In this document: piece after piece, positions 9,001 to 14,254 of the stretch
Layout: each line of letters starts with the position of its first letter
Position numbering within the stretch: position 1 is the first letter of the stretch
Source: DASWNP01 sp036399175
Lineage (GTDB): Bacteria; Acidobacteriota; Blastocatellia; Pyrinomonadales; Pyrinomonadaceae
Reading direction: 5' to 3'
NCBI GenBank assembly: GCA_036399175.1
Contig: DASWNP010000016.1
Span: 1-25,512, forward strand
Length of the DNA: 25,512 bases
Notes under the pieces: model-generated
Told to the model about the DNA's origin: nothing
Databases searched by the model: none
The model's input: the letters and a program-made list of their open reading frames with translations, nothing else
Made by a program: the position numbers and the translations under genes

Positions 9001-11391
9001 TTGGTCGGGATACTTTCGGGGCGCTCGACCGAGATGGTCGTCGCGCTGCTCGCGGTGCTCAAAGCCGGCGGCGCTTATGTGCCCTTAGACCCACAGTATC
9101 CGCAGGAGCGCATCGCCTTTATGCTCGAAGATGCGTCGGTCTCCGTGCTCATCACGGAGCGGGCTCTCGTCGAACGCCTGCCCGCGCACGCGGCGCGCGT
9201 CGTGTTGCTCGACGAGCCGGAAGTTTTCTCTTCTGAGAGCGCGGAGAATCTGAACGCGAAGGTGGCGGGCGAAAATCTCGCTTACGTCATTTACACGTCG
9301 GGCTCGACGGGCAGACCGAAAGGCGTCGCCATCGTACATCGAAGCGCGGTCGAGCTGCTGCGCTGGGCGAGCACGCAGTTCAACGAGGCGGAACTCTCGG
9401 GCGTGCTCGCCTCGACCTCCATCTGCTTCGACCTCTCCATCTTCGAGCTGTTCGCGCCGCTCTCGACGGGCGGCAAAATCGTGCTCGCAGAAAACGCGCT
9501 CGCTCTCGCGGAGCTTCGCGCCGCAGACGAAGTGACGCTTATCAACACCGTGCCGTCGGCGATGGCCGAGCTTGTCCGAGTGGGCGGCCTGCCCGCTTCA
9601 GTCCGCACGGTCAATCTCGCGGGCGAGCCTCTCAAGCAGGCTCTCGTCAGGCAGGTCTACAGGCACGAACACGTCGAGCGCGTCGTCAACCTCTACGGCC
9701 CTTCGGAAGATACGACCTACTCGACCGTCGCCGTGCAGCCGCGCGGCGCGAAGCACGAGCCGACCATCGGACGCCCCATCACCAACACCGAAGTCTTCGT
9801 GCTCGACGAGCATTTGCAGCTCGTGCCGGTCGGCGTCGCCGGAGAGCTTTACATCGGCGGCTCTGGGCTCGCGCGCGGCTATCTCAATCGACCAGAGCTG
9901 ACCGCTGAGCGTTTCATTCCAAACCCTTTCGGCGAAGCAATCGGCGAACGACTCTACCGGACGGGAGACCTCGCACGTCGTCTTGCTGATGGAGAGATAG
10001 AGTTTCTCGGTCGCGTCGATTATCAGGTGAAGATTCGCGGCTTCCGCATCGAGCTTGGAGAGATTGAAGCTGCCATCGGTCGTAATGCGGGCGTCGGCGA
10101 AGCGGTCGTTCTGGCGCGCGAGGATGCGCCGGGCGATAGGCGTCTGGTGGCTTACGCGGTCGCGCGCGAGGGCGCGAGTCTTTCGGTCGAAGAGCTACGC
10201 GGCTACCTGAAGACGAAGCTGCCGGAATACATGATACCGTCGGCCTTCGTCGTGCTCGACGCCTTTCCTTTGACGCCCAACGGCAAGATTGACCGCAAGG
10301 CTTTGCCCGCGCCCGCAACCGAGCGCGACGAAGCATCTTCTACCTTCGTCGCCCCGCGCAACGAACAGGAGGCGCAGCTTGCGCGTCTCTGGGAAGAGGT
10401 CTTGCAGGTTCGTCTCGTCGGCGTGCGCGACAACTTCTTCGACCTCGGCGGACATTCGCTCTTGGCAGTCAAGCTCTTCTCTCGCATCGAAGAAGAGACC
10501 GGCTCGACGCTTCCGCTCTCGACTCTCTTCGAGAGCGCGACCGTCGAGTCGCAGGTGAAGATGCTTCGCAGCCGCGTCGCGGCGCGAACGGAAACGTCGC
10601 TCGTGCCGATTCAGCCGCGAGGCTCAAGGCCGCCGCTCTTCTGCGCGCACTCGTGGGGCGGAAACGTGCTGGCCTACAAGGAGCTTTCGCGGCGTCTCGG
10701 CGAAGACCAGCCCGTCTACGGCTTCCAGGCTCGCGGCGTCGAGCGAAAGGAGAACCCGCACCGCTCGATTCAGGAGATGGCCGCCGCTTATCTCTCGGAG
10801 CTTCGAGGCGTGCAGCCCAAAGGCCCTTATCAAATCTGCGGGTGGAGTTCCGGCGGTCTCATCGCCTTCGAGATGGCGCAACAGCTCGAAGAGCAGGGCG
10901 AGCACGTCGGCCTTCTCGCCCTCGTCGATTCCTACGACCCGACGCCCAACTTCATTCGCGCAGGGCGAGGCGAGACGCTCGCGCGCCGCGCCTCAGCCTT
11001 CGTTACGCTCGCGCAGATTACGACCTACACAGGCCAGACCGTCTTCGCCAACGTGCGCTACGACGAAGAGGTCGGCGTCTACTACAAAGCGCCCGCCTCC
11101 CTCGGCCTCGGCCAGAGCCGGCAGTACCTGCGCGAGTACGTCGATTACTACCTGCACTTCGACCGTGCCATCAAAAGCTACCTGCCGCGCCCCTTCGGCG
11201 GGCGCGTCCTGCACTTCTGGACGCCCGGAACAATCGCCAAAGCGAAACCGGCTGCTCTCGAAGCGTGGCGCGAGCTTGCGCGCGGAGGCTTCGAGATAGA
11301 AGAAGTCCCCGGCGAGCATTTCACCATCCTCAAAGAGCCGAACGTCGGCGTACTGGCCGAAAAGCTTGCCGAGCGCCTGTCGCAGACGTAG
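3067..11391 (+). CDS. Terminating NRPS: C-A(Ser)-PCP-sulfotransferase-C-A(Ala)-PCP-TE
   Basis: This 2774-aa two-module synthetase ends the assembly line. C1 carries SFAQQRLWFLQQ (residue 40) and HHIISDG (169-175). A1 has A3 at about 645 and YGPTEAA at 786. Its pocket reads D-V-W-H-L-S-L-V-D-K, a classic Ser code. PCP1 has GGDS with Ser1041. A sulfotransferase domain (about 1145-1415) follows and is listed separately. C2 has LSFAQQRLFFLDR (1472) and HHIISDG (1602-1608). A2 has A3 at 2076 and YGPSED at 2210, with pocket D-L-F-N-N-A-L-T-Y-K, known for Ala. PCP2 has GGHS with Ser2464. The type I thioesterase shows GWSSG (nucleophile Ser2594), likely Asp2621 and His2751 (GEHFTIL). Both C domains look like ordinary LCL types. 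The start lies 37 bases after the previous gene without a clear Shine-Dalgarno, but the acidic N-terminal tail leads straight into C1. Parts of the two modules are nearly identical in DNA, indicating recent duplication or gene conversion. Confidence 0.95.
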   Translation: MTETQTNLSLKTDPEPAADSPAIAGEAAATTEDVFVFPVSFAQQRLWFLQQMEPEGATYNVPVATRLKGRLDTSVLEQTLREIIRRHESLRTTFDIVEGEPVQLISEHFGLALPIEDLSQLPAAEREEAARRLSNEEVRKPFDLSKGPLLRARLLRLDEDDHVLLVTLHHIISDGWSMGVLVGEVATLYRAYAEGEESPLAELPLQYADYAQWQREWLQGDALEAQLDYWRRQLKGAPPVLELPTDRPRPPVQSFRGAQETFALSESLSDELRKLCAREGATLYMLLLAAFQTLLHRYTNQTDIVVGTPIAGRNRSELEGLIGFFINTLVLRADVSGNPTFRELLGRVREVALGAYAHQDVPFEKLVEEFQTERDLSHMPLVQVLFALQNTPEKEAVELPGLTLAGVEADNGTARFDLSFNVWESGRTIEGFMRYKTELFDASTVRRMLSHFRNLLVGVALRPDRRISELPLLDDEERAQLQNWNATRADYPSEQTLHALFEAQAERTPDSIALIFERESISYRELNRRANRLANHLRCRVGRRDTLVAVCAERSVELVVGLLAVLKAGGAYVPIDPAYPHERIAFMLEDARPRLLLTQERLLASLPRGEAEVFRLDADREKVASEDEGNPQVRVAPENLAYMIYTSGSTGKPKGALNTHAAICNRLLWMQDAYRLDSSDRVLQKTPYSFDVSVWEFFWPLLTGARLVVARPGGHQDSAYLVELVEREQITTLHFVPSMLQLFLAERDLRRRCASLRRVLCSGEALPFELQQKFFAHLDTELHNLYGPTEAAVDVTFWQCERDSTRPLVPIGRPIANVEIQLLDPYLNQLPIGIAGELYIGGAGLARGYLNRPELTAERFIPNPFGEAIGERLYRTGDLARRLADGEIEFLGRVDYQVKIRGFRIELGEIEAALVAHEGVGECQVLAREDAPGDKRLVAYIVARETSATSAGELREFLQARLPEYMIPSAFVSLDAFPLTPNGKVDRRALPAPGAARPELRQTYVAPRNGLETMLVEMWRETLGIERIGVEDNFFELGGDSIKGAIFINRLQETLGQIIHVVVIFTSPTVAQLAAYLREHYREAVSKIEGAEPASGSVEASTSEAQAPAKPLDEEMLDAARRLIKPLQPRAKVKASVSKNPPAVFVLSPPRSGSTLLRVMLAGHPALFAPPELELLSFNTLAERRAAFSGAQAFWLEGALRALLEAHGVGTDEAGNIMREYEERGLTTQEFYRELQSAIGSRRLVDKTPSYAMDGRILERAEEDFDGALYVHLLRHPSAMIHSFEEARMDQVFFRYEHSFSTREVAEIIWTISHRNILAFLKGVPRERQHRVVFEELVGRPRETLESLCRFLGVELHPEMLEPYREKARRMTDGLHKESRMLGDVKFHSHASIDAGVARCWEQKRDAFALGEPTVRLAGLLGYEVPKAFEGGAGEHPSSEQFEWKLAVSSSMPERSLAIPRVARETVEPLPLSFAQQRLFFLDRIVPRKSAYNIPLAVRVRGALDVEALQRSLHELVRRHESLRTSFPLVGGEPAQRIEPRAFVALLAMDLSQYAEAEREERLRRIATEEARLHFDLKRGPLFRSNLLKLAEDDHALIFNMHHIISDGWSIGILIRELATLYDAFAAGKPSPLEELPVQYADFAVWQRGWLTGEGLALQLDYWREKLSGASVLQLPTDRPRPPAQTFPGANSRRVLPPQLSAALQDLCRREGATLYMLLLAAFQTLLHRYTNQTDIVVGTPIAGRNHAEIENLIGFFVNTLVLRTDVSGNPTFRELLGRVREVALGAYAHQDVPFEKLVEELNVERDPSRTPLFQVLFAMQNAPRPELKLDAGLSFDAVEIEGGAAKFDLSLTFQETAAGLVANVEYNTDLFDASTAERMLRHLEILLEAVVANPDERISAVTILTGEERARTQATPYQESLQDGSATIQELFERQVEKTPDAVALISGDERISYGELNARANRLARYLRSSGVGAETLVGILSGRSTEMVVALLAVLKAGGAYVPLDPQYPQERIAFMLEDASVSVLITERALVERLPAHAARVVLLDEPEVFSSESAENLNAKVAGENLAYVIYTSGSTGRPKGVAIVHRSAVELLRWASTQFNEAELSGVLASTSICFDLSIFELFAPLSTGGKIVLAENALALAELRAADEVTLINTVPSAMAELVRVGGLPASVRTVNLAGEPLKQALVRQVYRHEHVERVVNLYGPSEDTTYSTVAVQPRGAKHEPTIGRPITNTEVFVLDEHLQLVPVGVAGELYIGGSGLARGYLNRPELTAERFIPNPFGEAIGERLYRTGDLARRLADGEIEFLGRVDYQVKIRGFRIELGEIEAAIGRNAGVGEAVVLAREDAPGDRRLVAYAVAREGASLSVEELRGYLKTKLPEYMIPSAFVVLDAFPLTPNGKIDRKALPAPATERDEASSTFVAPRNEQEAQLARLWEEVLQVRLVGVRDNFFDLGGHSLLAVKLFSRIEEETGSTLPLSTLFESATVESQVKMLRSRVAARTETSLVPIQPRGSRPPLFCAHSWGGNVLAYKELSRRLGEDQPVYGFQARGVERKENPHRSIQEMAAAYLSELRGVQPKGPYQICGWSSGGLIAFEMAQQLEEQGEHVGLLALVDSYDPTPNFIRAGRGETLARRASAFVTLAQITTYTGQTVFANVRYDEEVGVYYKAPASLGLGQSRQYLREYVDYYLHFDRAIKSYLPRPFGGRVLHFWTPGTIAKAKPAALEAWRELARGGFEIEEVPGEHFTILKEPNVGVLAEKLAERLSQT
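3898..4173 (+). repeat. Near-identical tract, copy 1 (C domain of module 1)
   Basis: This 276-base stretch of the first condensation domain matches 8194-8469 in the second at a constant offset of 4296. The first 104 bases (3898-4001) are identical. After a short variable patch (4002-4026) the match resumes with only a few changes to 4173. The flanking parts of the two domains are far more diverged, which points to recent gene conversion or recombination between modules. Confidence 0.85.
5569..5780 (+). repeat. Near-identical tract, copy 1 (A5-A8 region of the Ser A domain)
   Basis: This 212-base stretch covers the A6 to A8 cores (GELYIGG to KIRGFRI) and matches 9838-10049 at an offset of 4269. 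I count four differences. It lies outside the substrate pocket, so exchange here leaves specificity intact while keeping the C-terminal A subdomains alike. Confidence 0.88.
6490..7320 (+). other. Sulfotransferase domain embedded between PCP and C
   Basis: This is a sub-feature of the 3067-11391 gene (about residues 1142-1418). It has the PAPS 5'-phosphosulfate loop PPRSGST (1149-1155) followed by LLRVMLAGHP, a DKTPSYA motif (1246-1252), and RHPSAMIHS with the 3'-phosphate-binding Arg1275 and Ser1283. Downstream are FFRYEHSFS and WTISHRNIL blocks. From memory these resemble the sulfotransferase of CurM and related olefin synthases, which sulfonates the beta-hydroxyl of an acyl chain held on a carrier protein before decarboxylative elimination. 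Here the domain lies behind a Ser-loading module and in front of another C domain, not beside a terminal TE. The likely substrate is therefore seryl or seryl-peptidyl-PCP1. The product could be O-sulfoserine, or dehydroalanine if sulfate is then lost. The fold assignment is firm; the reaction outcome is inference. Confidence 0.88.
8194..8469 (+). repeat. Near-identical tract, copy 2 (C domain of module 2)
   Basis: Partner of the tract at 3898-4173, with the same frame and same place in the condensation fold (from the EGATLYMLLLAAFQ motif to just after VPFEKLVEE). Confidence 0.85.
9838..10049 (+). repeat. Near-identical tract, copy 2 (A5-A8 region of the Ala A domain)
   Basis: Partner of 5569-5780. 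The differences are two bases in the codon after GELYIGG and two silent third-position changes. Confidence 0.88.
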
Positions 11392-11431
11392 ACGCCTTTT
11401 TAGAATCACCTTCAAACATCAGCCAAACGAA

Positions 11432-11476
11432 AGCCCGGCCGGGCGACGCTTGAAAGCGCTTGCGCCCGACCGGGCT
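11432..11476. terminator. Hairpin between convergent genes, likely bidirectional terminator
   Basis: A 14-base arm (11432-11445) pairs with 11463-11476 with a single mismatch; the loop is 17 bases. It sits 40 bases after the NRPS stop and about 50 bases beyond the stop of the convergent 65-aa gene. There is no long T-run on the + side. On the - side the stem is followed by CTTTCGTTTGG, so it looks more like an intrinsic terminator for the minus-strand transcript. Confidence 0.6.
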
Positions 11477-11492
11477 CTGAACTGCATGGGAA

Positions 11493-11509
11493 GACCGGCC
11501 TCGCCGGTC
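11493..11509. terminator. Second short GC hairpin in the convergent intergenic region
   Basis: A perfect 7-base stem (GACCGGC and GCCGGTC) encloses a 3-base loop, 20 bases before the stop codon of the 65-aa gene. It may act with the larger neighbouring hairpin to stop transcription from either side. There is no convincing T-tract. Confidence 0.4.
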
Positions 11510-11528
11510 GGAAAGTTTAAGCTCTCGT

Positions 11529-11726
11529 TTATCGAGGGGGCTCGGCGATTCCCTGAGCCACCGAGTCGCTGTAGCGGCCTTCGCGTTGAGCCATCTCGCG
11601 CAGCTCGTCCTCGAAAATAATCACCGCTTTGGTCTGTTGACCCGTAACTCTCTGAAATTCGGCGGCCTGTTCTTCGGTCAGCTCGAAGCGATAGCCTTCA
11701 CGCGTCTCAACGTTTTCTTCAGCCAT
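11529..11726 (-). CDS. Small acidic protein of unknown function, 65 aa
   Basis: I do not recognise this family. The start at 11726 (MAEENVETREG) is chosen over an in-frame ATG 8 codons upstream, because AAGGAG (11736-11741) sits 9 bases before it. The protein is soluble and charged, with no signal peptide or membrane segment. It has an N-terminal EGYRFELTEEQAAEF stretch, a short hydrophobic strand (KAVIIFEDEL) and a polar tail ending in EPPR. The stop is TAA. It converges on the upstream NRPS, from which it is separated by strong hairpins. It lies on the same strand as, and 285 bases beyond, the exporter gene, with its own possible promoter. It could be a small regulator, a structural partner, or the substrate of the nearby protease; nothing in the sequence chooses among these. 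A good ribosome site and coherent composition make it a probable real gene. Confidence 0.7.
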   Translation of the reverse strand: MAEENVETREGYRFELTEEQAAEFQRVTGQQTKAVIIFEDELREMAQREGRYSDSVAQGIAEPPR

Positions 11727-11735
11727 GATATGTTG

Positions 11736-11741
11736 CTCCTT
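11736..11741 (-). promoter_or_regulatory. Shine-Dalgarno AAGGAG for the 65-aa gene
   Basis: AAGGAG on the - strand lies 9 bases upstream of the ATG at 11726. It is one of the few clear ribosome sites in this window and fixes the start of the small gene. Confidence 0.75.
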
Positions 11742-11917
11742 CTTCTGCAAAGGTTAAGGTTGGTAAACATCGGGCGAGGGTTGTAAAAATAGCGGCGAGC
11801 ACGAAAGCGACACCTCCGCACGAGAGCACAATTCCTCTTCTGAGAGTGACAGTCTCAAACAGCTTGTCCCTTGTGTTCTACGTGAGAAAAATGGTGCCCG
11901 AGCATTTCGTGTGGCGC

Positions 11918-11947
11918 ATACTAAGTCTTTCGTCAAATCCTAGTCAA
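11918..11947 (-). promoter_or_regulatory. Candidate sigma70-like promoter for the 65-aa gene
   Basis: On the - strand, TTGACT (11947-11942) and TAGTAT (11923-11918) are separated by 18 bases. This would give a leader of roughly 185 bases before the start at 11726. It lies just downstream of the repeat at the end of the exporter gene, so the small gene could be transcribed independently. The match to consensus is moderate, and promoter rules in this organism are assumed. Confidence 0.35.
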
Positions 11948-11958
11948 GCAAAAAAGCA

Positions 11959-12056
11959 AGGAGGAAGGATGAAGGCGGAATGACGAAAGAATCATTATCC
12001 AACTTGAGCGCTCAGGCTTTCATCCCTCCGCCCTCCATCTCGCTTTTCATCCTTAC
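11959..12056. repeat. Purine-rich inverted repeat overlapping the 3' end of the exporter gene
   Basis: The left arm (11959-11983, AAGGAGGAAGGATGAAGGCGG and following) is the imperfect complement of the right arm (12018-12056, TTCATCCCTCCGCCCTCC... ending GCTTTTCATCCTT). The same words recur in the repeat at 13301-13415, including GCTTTTCATCCTT exactly. The right arm lies inside the exporter reading frame and encodes its last residues. It looks like a dispersed intergenic repeat. Confidence 0.7.
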
Positions 12057-13292
12057 GAATTGCTCTCCGTCCAGGTGACGGATTGAGGGATGAAGCAGAG
12101 CGAGCGCGGCGACGCCGGCCGTCAGGATGCCAGCGAGGATGAAGATGTTTGAAGCGCCGATTTGGTCGGTCGCCCAGCCGACCAGCCCGCTCCCGACCGG
12201 AATCAGCGCGAACGAGCCGAGCGTGGCGATGCTCGACACGCGACCCAGAAGCTCGCCCGGTATCAACTCCTGCAAGGTGGTGACGAAAATCAGGTAGGGG
12301 ACGGCGAAGACCGCGCCGACCAAAAACGCCGCCGCCGCGATGGCGTAGATATTCACCGGCAGACCGAAGACGAGGATGAGCGCGCCGCCCGCAATCCAGA
12401 GCCCGTAGGCCAGCACGCCGCGCTCGCGCAGGCCGCGCACGCGCTCTAATACGCTTGTGCCCGCAATCGTTCCGGCAATCGAGCCGGCGGCGATAATCGA
12501 GAGCAGCAATCCGAAAGAGAAGATGCCGCCCGCGAGCTGTTTTTTGACGAGTACGGGGAGCGCGATGGCGAAGGGCGCAGACATCGTGATGCTCGCCAGA
12601 GACGAAATCAGCATCGTGATAGTCAGCCAGGAAGAACGGCGCACGACCCTGATGCCTTCGCGCAGGTCTTCCGTCGCGCTCTTGCGCTCGGCGGTCGGTT
12701 TCGCTTTGGCCGCCGCGAGCCGGACGAGCGGCAGGATGCAAAGCGCGGAGACGAAGAATGTGGCGGCGTTCAATCCGAAGGCTAGAGGGATGCCGCCAGC
12801 GCCGACGATGAGGCCGCCCAGAGCCGGGCCGCCGATTTCCGCCACCTGCATGCTCAGGCTCGTCAGGCCGTTGGCGCTCGGCAGATGTTCCGGCGGCGTT
12901 ATCTGCGGGATAATGGCCGTGTAGGCGGGACGAAAGAAGGCCGCGACCGCGCCGAACGTGAGGCTCGCCGCGTAGAGATGCCAGACTTCCAGTAGCCCTG
13001 TGAAGGCCAGCGCCGTCACGGAGCAGACCAGCGCGCCGCGCAAAACGTCCGACAGGAGCATCACCTTGGGGCGCGAGTAGCGGTCAACCGTGACGCCGCC
13101 GACGAGCAGAAACAGAAGCATCGGCGCTGAAGAGAAGATGAAGACCGTGCCCATCGCCGTCGCCGAGCCGGTCTTATCCAGAATCCACCACGCGAGCGCG
13201 ATGCGATAGATGCTGTCGCCCAGAGACGACAGCATTTGTCCCGACCACAGCAGCGCGAACGGGCGATGCTTCAGAGATTGGAAGAGTGACAT
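12012..13292 (-). CDS. MFS_3/EntS-type exporter, 12-TM
   Basis: This 426-aa major facilitator starts MSLFQSLKHRPFALLWSGQ, typical of the MFS_3 group that includes the enterobactin exporter EntS and many pumps in peptide and siderophore clusters. Repeated hydrophobic segments along the protein fit 12 helices. A basic loop after TM2 (DRYSRPK) matches the conserved MFS motif A region. It probably exports the NRPS product across the inner membrane by proton antiport, giving self-resistance. The gene lies 103 bases after the protease gene on the same strand. The bases before its ATG are pyrimidine-rich (repeat arm) and offer no Shine-Dalgarno, although the family-typical N-terminus supports this start. 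Its last residues (about RMKSEMEGGGMKA) are encoded by the intergenic repeat and are probably not functional. The family is clear; the substrate is inferred from context. Confidence 0.93.
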   Translation of the reverse strand: MSLFQSLKHRPFALLWSGQMLSSLGDSIYRIALAWWILDKTGSATAMGTVFIFSSAPMLLFLLVGGVTVDRYSRPKVMLLSDVLRGALVCSVTALAFTGLLEVWHLYAASLTFGAVAAFFRPAYTAIIPQITPPEHLPSANGLTSLSMQVAEIGGPALGGLIVGAGGIPLAFGLNAATFFVSALCILPLVRLAAAKAKPTAERKSATEDLREGIRVVRRSSWLTITMLISSLASITMSAPFAIALPVLVKKQLAGGIFSFGLLLSIIAAGSIAGTIAGTSVLERVRGLRERGVLAYGLWIAGGALILVFGLPVNIYAIAAAAFLVGAVFAVPYLIFVTTLQELIPGELLGRVSSIATLGSFALIPVGSGLVGWATDQIGASNIFILAGILTAGVAALALLHPSIRHLDGEQFVRMKSEMEGGGMKA

Positions 13293-13300
13293 GGAATCAA

Positions 13301-13415
13301 AGGATGAAGTAGGAAGGCGGAAGGCGGAAAGTCTCTGAAAAGGCTTGAGCGGTTTTCTTCTTCATCCTTCCGCCTTCCGCCTTCATCCTTGCTTTTCATC
13401 CTTCCGCCTTCCTGC
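13301..13415. repeat. Purine-rich inverted repeat between the protease and exporter genes
   Basis: The 17-base arm 13313-13329 (GAAGGCGGAAGGCGGAA) is perfectly complementary to 13368-13384, with a 38-base loop. A further partial copy (TTCCGCCTTCC) is at 13402-13412. The element fills the gap between the protease stop and the exporter start and supplies the last codons of the protease. It shares its core words with the repeat at 11959-12056. There is no T-tract, so it is not an obvious terminator, but it would form a strong hairpin in a protease-exporter transcript. Confidence 0.8.
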
Positions 13416-14196
13416 TTCCTAATTGCTTTTTGGCGAGAGCGTAGAGAATCGTCTTGACCTGAAAAAGCTGTAGGTCGGGATGCGCTTCGAGCATGCGTGC
13501 GATGATGCCGACGACGTGCGGCGTAGCGAAGCTGTTGCCCGTCACCTGACGATAGCCGCCGCCCGGCCATGTCGTCTGCACCCCGACGCCGAGCGCGCTC
13601 AACTCGTAGACGCTGCCGTGCTGAAAGAAGAAGTCGAGCGGGTCGATGCTCTCCTTCTTGGTGACGGAGATGAGCGAGGAAGTGAAAACGGACGGATAGG
13701 TCGGCTCGGACGGAAGGTTGCTCGCCGCCGCGACGATGAAGCAGTTCGAGCGATAAGCTCGATGAAGGATGTCGTGTATGGGCTTGTACAACTGTTTGGT
13801 GGTCGCGCCGAGCGAGAGATTGATGACGCGCATCTTCTGTTTGACGGCGTAGTCGAGCCCGGCGAGAAACGCCTCGTTCATGTTCAGGCCGCGCGTGATT
13901 TTGACGCTGTGCAATTCGGCGTCGGGCGCGACGCGCGCGATGATTCCGGCGCAGGCCGTGCCGTGGCCGACCGCGTCGCCCGAAGTGGAAGGTTGCAGAG
14001 AGAACGTGCCGTCGGTCTGTGCCACCTCGAAGGAGCTTTTGACTTTTCCTTTGAGGTCGGGGTGCTCCGTGTCGATGCCGGAATCGACGACGCCGACGGC
14101 CACGCCCCGCCCCGTCCTATCCTTCCACGAAGAGAGTGGAGCCCAGAGGTCGGCCAGAACCTCCGCCATCTCCAAAGTCATTTCAGGCTGCGACAT
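13396..14196 (-). CDS. Compact subtilisin-like serine protease (S8 family)
   Basis: This 266-aa protein is a nearly bare subtilase catalytic domain. It shows all expected active-site blocks: Asp in VGVVDSGID (about 36-40), His in GHGTACAGII (about 77-86), the oxyanion Asn in VAAASN, and Ser in GNSFATPHVVG near the C-terminus. There is no signal peptide and no recognisable propeptide (the catalytic domain begins within about 30 residues of the start), so it should act in the cytoplasm. The gene follows the GAF gene by 58 bases and precedes the exporter. A GGGAGG lies 14 bases before the chosen ATG; in-frame ATGs at codons 6 and 10 are alternatives but are farther from it. The last residues (about SRKAEG) and stop come from the intergenic repeat. 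Possible roles are processing a peptide or the neighbouring 65-aa protein, or regulated proteolysis with the GAF partner. None is shown directly. Confidence 0.93.
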   Translation of the reverse strand: MSQPEMTLEMAEVLADLWAPLSSWKDRTGRGVAVGVVDSGIDTEHPDLKGKVKSSFEVAQTDGTFSLQPSTSGDAVGHGTACAGIIARVAPDAELHSVKITRGLNMNEAFLAGLDYAVKQKMRVINLSLGATTKQLYKPIHDILHRAYRSNCFIVAAASNLPSEPTYPSVFTSSLISVTKKESIDPLDFFFQHGSVYELSALGVGVQTTWPGGGYRQVTGNSFATPHVVGIIARMLEAHPDLQLFQVKTILYALAKKQLGSRKAEG

Positions 14197-14254
14197 CGCT
14201 TTTAAGCGTCCCTCCCTGATTCGCCGCTTCTCATTGCGAACACCGCCGAACCCT

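Noticed and set aside
11754..11936. 60-codon minus-strand frame between the small gene and the exporter
   Set aside because: Cys/Ser-rich with no ribosome site, and it overlaps the candidate promoter.
12012..13292. Exporter gene as an insertion sequence or transposon
   Set aside because: No transposase, no target-site duplication and no terminal inverted repeats of transposon type; only dispersed purine-rich repeats flank it.
13301..13415. CRISPR-like repeat array
   Set aside because: Repeat words are adjacent and partly inverted, with no regular spacers and no cas genes.
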